Below are positions 57,164-64,000 of a DNA stretch of 64,000 nucleotides, one piece after another. The DNA comes from Clavelina lepadiformis. Taxonomy: Eukaryota > Chordata > Ascidiacea > Aplousobranchia > Clavelinidae. The first letter of the stretch is position 1. Every line of letters begins with the position of its first letter. Both the position numbers and the translations under genes were made by a program. The DNA lies in contig NC_135240.1 in the NCBI RefSeq assembly GCF_947623445.1, positions 24,986,001 through 25,050,000 on the forward strand, in the 5' to 3' direction. The notes below the pieces were generated by a model. It ran no database searches. It was given only the letters and a program-made list of their open reading frames with translations, and was not told the DNA's origin.

Positions 57164-59200
57164 CTACGAAGTGGAAGGAATATGTATTTTTATGAATTCA
57201 TTTTTCTCAAGGTGCTGTAGTATTGTTTTTTCCCATTCTGAGTCATGTACACCAGTTGATTTGAAAGCACCAGACAAAGTTTTTGGCAGCTCTTCCCAAT
57301 AATGATGCCAATTGCCATTATTGTCTGCCCCAAACCCATACAGCTCAACCTCATCACATTCATGAAGTGCGTATATCACAGCTAGCATTCCAGTGGATGG
57401 ATATCGACCATTATGTTGTGTCCATCTATCATAGATGTACCTATGAAAATGAATTTAAAATAAAAATGCATTTCCAAAATTGTTTATATATCATATCTGT
57501 ATAATATGTACAGCAAATATAAGCCAAGCAAATCTGCTTTATTGCTTTAATAATCCTTAGGAATAAACCTTTTAATAAGCTTTTTTATGAAATTTTTAGA
57601 GAAAAGATTAAGATCAAAACTTTTTAACAGTATTTTGCTTTTCTTTTTTAACCTATACAACTAATTAACGTACTTGATAAACCCAGGGTTTATGACAATA
57701 ATTTTGGACTTGTCACAGATAACTTTGTTTGGCACTGCTGCATATGTTTTGGTGATTTCTCCTGTAGTTAGTGCGCTCAGTAACCATTTTATATCCAACG
57801 GTTTAAACGGAGTCAACACAAAACTAACACCTGAATTCAATGGATCATCATCACTACATAATTATATATTAAATCATATCATACCATGTCTATTATATTA
57901 TACCATGTCATTATCTTATCATCTTGTATCACATATGTATATAATATTACATAAGGTCCCTAAACTATATGCAATTGCGTTTTGTTTTTATTTTTAAAGC
58001 AATTGTTTACTTATTATTTATCGTATACGTATTTTGATAGCTATATATGCCATATATAATATTCACATCTGTCTTCATTTCTACACAGAATCATTTTAAT
58101 TTATTAACAAATGATTTGTAAATATGTCATCAGAATTATAGAGATTGAAGTTGCAGTGTCTGACATAGTAGGTACCCATTGACATGAATTTTTGGCATGA
58201 AGTTGTATGACATTGTTTTTACTTGGTGTTGTATTTGTGGATTACCTACCTATATGCTAAAATGCATGTTATGTGGTAAACTGCTTACTGGTTTAAAGCT
58301 TCAGGTGTTTTCAGTTACTCGTTTTCGAATATGTTATAAACAGCTCAACATGCATACAGAGTTAATATATAAATTATTTTAATTTTTACCTTTTGGTAAG
58401 TATTTAATTGCACTTTCAGGATACATAAAGCGGTGCGTTGTTTTGCTTCCAACATCATTCTCAAATCCAGTAGTTGGGGCTCGATTCATTCGAATTATGA
58501 AATCATGTGAATCTATTTCCTGAAAAAGTTTAGCCATATTAATGATACTGTAGAAGATACAATAAGATCTTTTTCTTCTTTTGATTGTCGTTGATTGATT
58601 ACATCTATTTCCTAATGTTTTTGCATAATTTGAAAAGTGGTTTACCTTGCCATAGTTTGATGACTTAAGATTTCCTGAATTGCCTACAACCGCACAACGT
58701 CGGCATTTTTCAGATATTTCTTTATTGCTGCGATAGAAAGGATTTTTCTCCGGAATTCCAAAGTCAAATAGTTTGTGCATCAACTTTCCTGTATCCATCC
58801 CTATACTGGACTGAAGCGTAAGCCACCAGTCTAAAACTTGGTAGTCTAGTTCTAGGTTATTTTCAGTCCATATTGGTGCAATGTTGCTATTGTATCGAGC
58901 GCTCAACCATCTTTTTTGCGGAAGCGATAACTGTTTTTTACATTTACTTTGTGGTTCTTCATCCTCTAACGTTAGTGACATGTTTCCATTGAACTTAAAT
59001 GTTTTCTCAGTCCCGATTTCTTCATCCATATCGACAGTGTGTTCAGTTATTGCTTTTTCACCCATTGGTAAGGGTTTTTCCATTTGATGAATGATTGCTT
59101 TGGTCGACCAAACCAGCAACCAGCTGTATGTTGCCAAGATGCATAGAAAGCACAAGATATACATTAAGCCTTTTATTCTAAAATTTATAATGGTTTTCAT
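57164..59200 (-). CDS. ST3Gal-type beta-galactoside alpha-2,3-sialyltransferase
   Basis: Four exons, in coding order 59200-58646, 58519-58390, 57830-57674 and 57440-57164, code for 372 residues. A short cytoplasmic tail and one membrane segment (about residues 11-30) make it a type II Golgi protein. Sialylmotif L starts at C169 (CAVVGNSGN) and runs to FMYPES, motif S starts at Y294 (YPSTGMLAVIYALHECDEV), motif III is HYWE (327-330), and motif VS is H346-x4-E351. C169 and C309 should form the disulfide of the fold. The order and spacing match ST3GAL1/ST3GAL2, which move sialic acid from CMP-Neu5Ac to Gal-beta-1,3-GalNAc on O-glycans and gangliosides. Length is close to the family (about 340-350). 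The first intron (58520-58645) is 126 bases with no stop in frame, so it could be misread as coding; it interrupts motif L and has good GTAAAC/TTTTTCAG sites. All key motifs are intact. Confidence 0.92.
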
Positions 59201-59629
59201 GTTTCCAGAAATGTTTTAAGAAACCATCAAGTGACAATAAAACGTTCTGTAGCAGAGTTGGGTGAGAAAGTTAGCTTGAGTTTTTCTTTGTCTTTGATCA
59301 CGACAGCACTTACAAGTCATATCACAACCTAATTGTCACACATCATAATTAAGCTTTGATATTTATTGCTTCAAAATATACTTGCTTATAATTACATAAT
59401 TCAACATATACTCTGTGCACCAAACGTAATTTGATATATCATATTGATTGCAAGACATTTAATATAAAATTGTATCTTTATTAAAATGTAACCTGAATAT
59501 AATTGAAGGTTAGTTTTTAATTTAGAACAAGATATAAGAATTGGCAAAATAATTTAGTTTGCTAACCTTTTTATTTGTATTTAGAAATTTCAAATCCTGT
59601 GATTAAAGGAATAAATTGAATGTAGGTCT

Positions 59630-59690
59630 GCAAACCCGGCCTGTTGCCTGATCCTTTATATTGTGCTTTGTTCAACTAATTTAGAACAAA
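59630..59690 (+). repeat. dispersed ~60-bp repeat, copy 1
   Basis: Shares TATATTGTGCTTTGT and CAACTAATTT, in the same order, with 61292-61350, along with the GCAAAC start. Family unknown. Confidence 0.6.
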
Positions 59691-60257
59691 GGATAGAGAC
59701 AATTTTTAATTTAATATGCACGCCGTTGTTAATTAACAAGCATTAGATTTTAGCTTTAATTACTGTCTTCAAACATCCCAAATCAGTAACTTATACAACG
59801 TTTGCTTTTAAGCAAATTAACACCTCATGTTTTTTCTGTCTTTTACACAATCTCAGCTACACCAGCCAGCCACCATGCACTGTGTAATTCTGTGATAATT
59901 GTGGCAGCTTTATTTGCAAGCCATGCACACTCAGTTTAGTTTATGATTAACCACAGTATTTTGTGCCGCAATGTCTGCTCACTCGTGGTGTTGACATCAA
60001 GAAGTGCTGTTTCAACAAATTACTCAGAAACCCTTTTGTAAGCAGAAAATAACCTCATTAAACTTTGCTGCCCTGTTAATTTTAATTTACCTATGTTTGT
60101 GCATTTTGATTTAATCTTGTTTTTGCAATAGGAATGAATGTACTGTTTAGCAATCAAATGTATAACATTTGAACTTATGATTTGCATGATGGTTTGTTTT
60201 CAGATATGCTTACTATTTGCCTGGTAAGAAATACTCTAGTACTAAATCGCACAATAG

Positions 60258-60556
60258 TTAAAAAAGATCTTTGTGCACAAATAGCGCCATCAGATGCTTC
60301 CAAATTCGCAGCTGATAATGCATTTCTTCATTAGGTTTTGTATCTGTTTCATTTGAAGATAACAAACAACACCCCGAAAGGTCACTATCAACGAGTACTG
60401 AATCTTCAACTAACGTCTTAATAATGACTCGAACTCCAATGGAAAGCTCACCCTTGAAGGAAACCCATTCTGACCCATTTTCAAAGCCTAGGTATATTGC
60501 AATGTGTAATTTGGTGTATGGTATATTGTATACTGCGTCATAACCACATATTTGTC
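60258..60556 (-). CDS. unidentified candidate terminal exon
   Basis: An open stretch of 99 codons ends in a stop at 60258. It starts after an acceptor-like TTTTATTCCTAG. The protein (for example GFENGSEWVSFKGELSIGVR) has balanced composition, unlike the AT-driven frames around it, but I see no domain and no partner exon upstream. It may be the last exon of an unknown gene or chance. Confidence 0.2.
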
Positions 60557-61291
60557 CTAGGAATAAAACAATATTTATCAAGTATAAAATAATTAAAGTT
60601 TTAACAATTTGTTTACCAATTACCAATTTTTTGTGCAAAAAACGTCCTAAAGTTTTTTTAAGAATTGGAGAGAGAAAGTTTTAACAGCCGTGTATGAAGT
60701 TGTCGGCTTACATTATTACCCTTCTATAAAAGTATTTACTGCTTTATCGCCTCGCTTACAATTAGGGAAAAAAGTATATTAGATTTATTTACATATCATA
60801 TATCTGATAAAATGGCAAGTCACATCTTTCTTTCCATTCCATTACCAGGCAATGGCAATACACTTAATAAATAAAGTTTTATCCCACATTGCTGACTGCC
60901 TTTCTCAAGGAGTGAATATTTTTTTCAAATATGCTTCTCTCACCAATGGCTTGAATTTTCCATTTCAGACTTACCAAAGTTGTTTTTTTTGCAACAGTTC
61001 ATAACAGTTAATTTTTGATATAATGCGTCTATACGATATTTTGCATTTTGTAATGAATCGTGTATAACCTAAATGTTCCTCAATACAGTTATTTGGCACT
61101 GTTCTTATCTTAAGTTTGTTCCAAACGTTTTGCAATTCTTTTGTTGAGAGCGATGAGAGAAAGCAATACATTATTTTATATCTAAAAGACATGTAGCATT
61201 TGTAAACAAAGTTATAACAGTACTGCATCATACTTCTGTTTTCTGTTGTACCAGTAATATTATTGCAAAAATAAAGGAGTACTTCAAGGAA

Positions 61292-61350
61292 TGCAAACCA
61301 TGTCTGTTGACTGACCCCCTATATTGTGCTTTGTCCAACTAATTTCAACA
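61292..61350 (+). repeat. dispersed ~60-bp repeat, copy 2
   Basis: Diverged copy of 59630-59690, same orientation, about 1.7 kb away. Confidence 0.6.
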
Positions 61351-61569
61351 GGAAACGAAATGCATGAGTATAGCTATGTATGCTTTCATAGACTGCCTCT
61401 CAGCTTTCACTACACATTATTTTTACCTCATGGTGCAAGTTTAGAAGAGCATTTAAAAGTGTTTTTTTTCAAATCACGTTAATCACCCAACAAATGACAA
61501 GAATTGGTAAAATCTACAATTTTAATATCTTTGGATTTTTTGTGAGTTGTTTAGTGATTGCTGATCTGT

Positions 61570-61597
61570 AATAATAATAATAACAATAATAACAATC
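61570..61597. repeat. ATA/ACA trinucleotide microsatellite
   Basis: AATAATAATAATAACAATAA with one further interrupted period. Confidence 0.85.
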
Positions 61598-61834
61598 AGT
61601 TGACAAAGCAAAAAACTTTATACAAAAACAATACAAACTTTTGTGTGTTTTAGCGCAAGAAGGGTAAAACTGCATTAAACTTTTTGCAAGCCCTTGAAAA
61701 ATTGCCAAGATAGCGTTACTATCATTTGGTTAGTTCCAATTATCTGTTTGTCTACTCTGGTATTCTGGTATGGTGTTAAAAAACCTTTGTCTTTATAAAT
61801 AAAAGCAAAACAATGACGTTTATTTTTGTTGCAG

Positions 61835-63919
61835 ATGGTTGCGATATGCTAGTGGTCTGTGTATGATTATCACAGTGATGGTAGTCTTTTCAATCAGCAT
61901 TACGGTGGCCCTGATCATAACTATATACGTTGCCCCACCACCAGTGCGTATGACTTATCTATGTTTTTTTTTATCAAACTGATTTAACAATTAAACTTTT
62001 GTTTTTTTTGCTGTAAATTACATTTTGAAAATCTGTAAGCATTCTGTGACAAATCAGGAATTATTTTGCAGTTCACACCACACGGTGGCGTTGTATCAAG
62101 CAGCCCAAATTGCTCAGAGCACGGGAAGAAACTTCTAGAAACTGGTCAAGCTTCAACTGTAGATGTGGCAATCTTAGTATCGCTTTGTATTGCCATCTCC
62201 CAACCTCACGCAGCAAGCATAGGAGGGTAAAGAGCAATGGAAAAATTTCTCTACGTTATGTGTAAAAGCTTAAGTGTAGTTTATGGAAAATTGTTTTATA
62301 TCCCCTCTCAATCTACATTTATTTTTAGAGGTGGCTTTGCATTAGTCCATCAGCAAAAGCTTGTGGAGAACGCAAACCAAGTATTTGATTTCCGTGAAGT
62401 CAGCTCGCAGAGGTTTAATGAAGCTTCTTTGATTGCATCAAATTTTGAAAACAAAACAATGCAGGAAATTGCAGCAGGTGCATCCATTGCTGTGCCTGGA
62501 TATTTGATGGGTTTGCAAGCCTTGCACCAAGAGCATGGAAGGTAATATAGCAACTTGAAAGCTGTTATTGGTGCATGATTAATAAGCAGTTTATAGTTAT
62601 AGAGACATAATTGGTTTGTTGCATATCCATTTTGTTGGTTATTCTTATGTAATAAAACGATATACGCGTTCAAATGAAATGTGATTGGACTGGATTGGAG
62701 ATATGTAAAAATCTGTGACTTTTTATTCATACAAAGAACTCCTTGGAATGTTCTTCTGGATCAAGCTGTGTCTTTAGCACGAGTTGGTGTGCCTGTGTCT
62801 GAAGATTTAGCTGCTGCGATCGAAGCACTTGATGTGGACGCTCTTCCCTCAGATTTGAAATCTTTGGTTGTGACAGATGGAGCGAAACTGAAAAAAGGAG
62901 ACATCTTAAAACAACCAAAACTCGCCCAAACTCTTGAAGTCAGTTCTAAGTTGTTGTTGCGAACATTGTTATTTTTATCAATTTCTTGTTCGTGCGAATT
63001 TTAATCGTTCAGGATCATACATTTCAGTTGCATTATAAACCGAATCCTTACCTTTCCATGTTGTCGAGAAAATGAACTAAATGTTAATTGATTAAATATT
63101 TTCAGACTGTCGGAAAATACGGAGCTGATGCTCTTTATAGTGGAAAACTTACAGATGCATTTGTGGATGAGGTTTCCAATGCTGGTGGGTTCCTCACCAA
63201 GGATGATATGAAGAACTATGAAGTGTTGAAGTCTCGTAGTATTAATGAAACCAAATATTCAGGTAATTCAACAGCATGTTAAGTGTATCGTCTGCCAGTT
63301 TGCAAATAAACCAGATTTACATTGTCACATAAGAAGAACTTTCACATGACCGATAAAATTCTCAGTTAATTTCGAGTAAAACTGATGTCACTTTTATCGT
63401 TAGACATGAAAATTATAACCGCTGCCCCACCATCATTTGGCCCAGCGCTTCACACTGTCATGAGTACATTGGCTCAGTTTGATGTTTCCGATCAGACCGA
63501 AGATGCTTATTTCCTTCAGGTGGGCTTGGTGACAGACTCATGACAAAACTGATGCCAAACCTTGTTTACTAATCTCAACCTTTGCAGATGCATCATCTGG
63601 CAGAATCATTGAAATATTCTTTTGGTCTACAAACCGAATTAGGAGACCTATCTCGTCGAAACTTCTCTTCCTTGTACTACAACAGGTGAGCAATCTTGTA
63701 CAGCATGTTTGCATTAAGAGTATGTATTTATGCAAAAAACATTCGTTTTTATCTGAACAGTACAAGAATAGGAGAGGCGTTCAGATCAAAGATAAAGGAT
63801 AATGAATCATACCCGTTGGAAAGTTATTTATCTGGGCATCAACCTCTACAACTGACCACAGATGGACAACAACATGTGTCAGTCGTGGGAGACGATGCCG
63901 TTATCGTTACCATATCGAT
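61835..63919 (+). CDS. GGT7: GGT7-like gamma-glutamyltransferase family protein, partial
   Basis: Eight exons join in phase: 61835-61943, 62072-62226, 62329-62541, 62737-62938, 63106-63262, 63404-63519, 63588-63685, 63761-63919. The first codes for a membrane segment (GLCMIITVMVVFSIS and on to TVALIITIYV), which makes it a type II membrane protein. The large-subunit part follows: FTPHGGVVSSS, VDVAILVSLC, the GGGG turn, FDFRE with the substrate-binding Arg, AVPGYLMGL, GADALYSGKLT, AGGFLTKDDMKNY. It is closer to GGT7 than to GGT1: the exon with HVSVVGDD matches the GPDDFIVA region of GGT7. The catalytic Thr that GGTs use to cut themselves and attack the substrate is replaced (GQQHVS where GGT1 has GTAHLS), so self-processing and activity are doubtful. 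The 5' end is incomplete (the first exon is entered in phase 2) and the small subunit lies past the right edge. Confidence 0.85.
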
Positions 63920-64000
63920 GTTAGTGATGCAACTGATTTCCTTCAGCGTTCTTTGCCGTTACTCTAATTTTCATTTTACTTTGTATAAAATTTAATAACT

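Larger units (their letters stand above)
59201..61834. other. intergenic/intronic, one weak exon candidate
   Basis: About 2.6 kb upstream of the sialyltransferase start and upstream of the GGT7 membrane exon. It holds the weak candidate at 60258-60556, two related ~60-bp stretches (59630-59690 and 61292-61350) and a short ATA-rich microsatellite. Nothing else stands out. Confidence 0.5.

Noticed and set aside
57674-57997. 107-codon plus-strand open frame
   Set aside because: Antisense to sialyltransferase exon 3 and into AT-rich intron.
62350-62730. 126-codon minus-strand open frame
   Set aside because: Antisense to GGT7-like exon 3.

Overview
The window is nuclear DNA of an animal. Its genes have many short GT-AG introns, the tRNAs are eukaryotic in type (one class carries an intron next to the anticodon) and the base composition is AT-rich. 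The mix of a group-1/2-type ST3Gal sialyltransferase, a GGT7-type gamma-glutamyltransferase and a divergent kinesin-like gene with introns of roughly 65-1,200 bases suggests an invertebrate deuterostome. A tunicate is my best guess, but that is inference.

Bases 1-40559 are one uninterrupted tandem array of a 662-665 bp unit. Each unit carries a tRNA-Leu(CAA) gene with a 34-nt intron and, 307 bp after its start (306 in some units), a tRNA-Arg(TCT) gene, both on the + strand. There are 61 Leu/Arg pairs here. The array already runs at the left edge of the window and stops within a truncated unit at 40559. The units fall into a few sequence classes (called A, A1, A2, B, C, D, E, F here), and their order gives higher-order repeats: a five-unit A-B-A-B-C block of 3,319 bp, and above that a recurrence of 10-10.6 kb. 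The left part (units 1-40) and the right part (units 41-61) use different classes. In 23 of 61 tRNA-Leu copies (classes B and E) the discriminator base is T instead of A, so these copies are probably poor leucine acceptors.

Bases 40560-42340 hold a 26-bp minisatellite, a tandem group of three tRNA-Ser-like genes (TGA, AGA and a broken CGA copy) and a piggyBac-like MITE with TTAA ends. A hAT-type MITE with an 8-bp target duplication lies at 42349-42703. A second copy with its own target duplication lies at 54890-55236.

The protein-coding part runs from 42.9 kb to the right edge. It has an intronless orphan seven-transmembrane protein (-, 42888-43832). A 17-exon kinesin-like gene (+, 47297-53169) codes for a motor domain that has lost the nucleotide-binding motifs, followed by a long coiled coil. 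A four-exon ST3Gal-type sialyltransferase (-, 57164-59200) comes next, and then a GGT7-like gene (+, from 61835 or further upstream, running off the right edge). The spaces between these genes are AT-rich and show no convincing further genes, apart from two weak candidates noted below.
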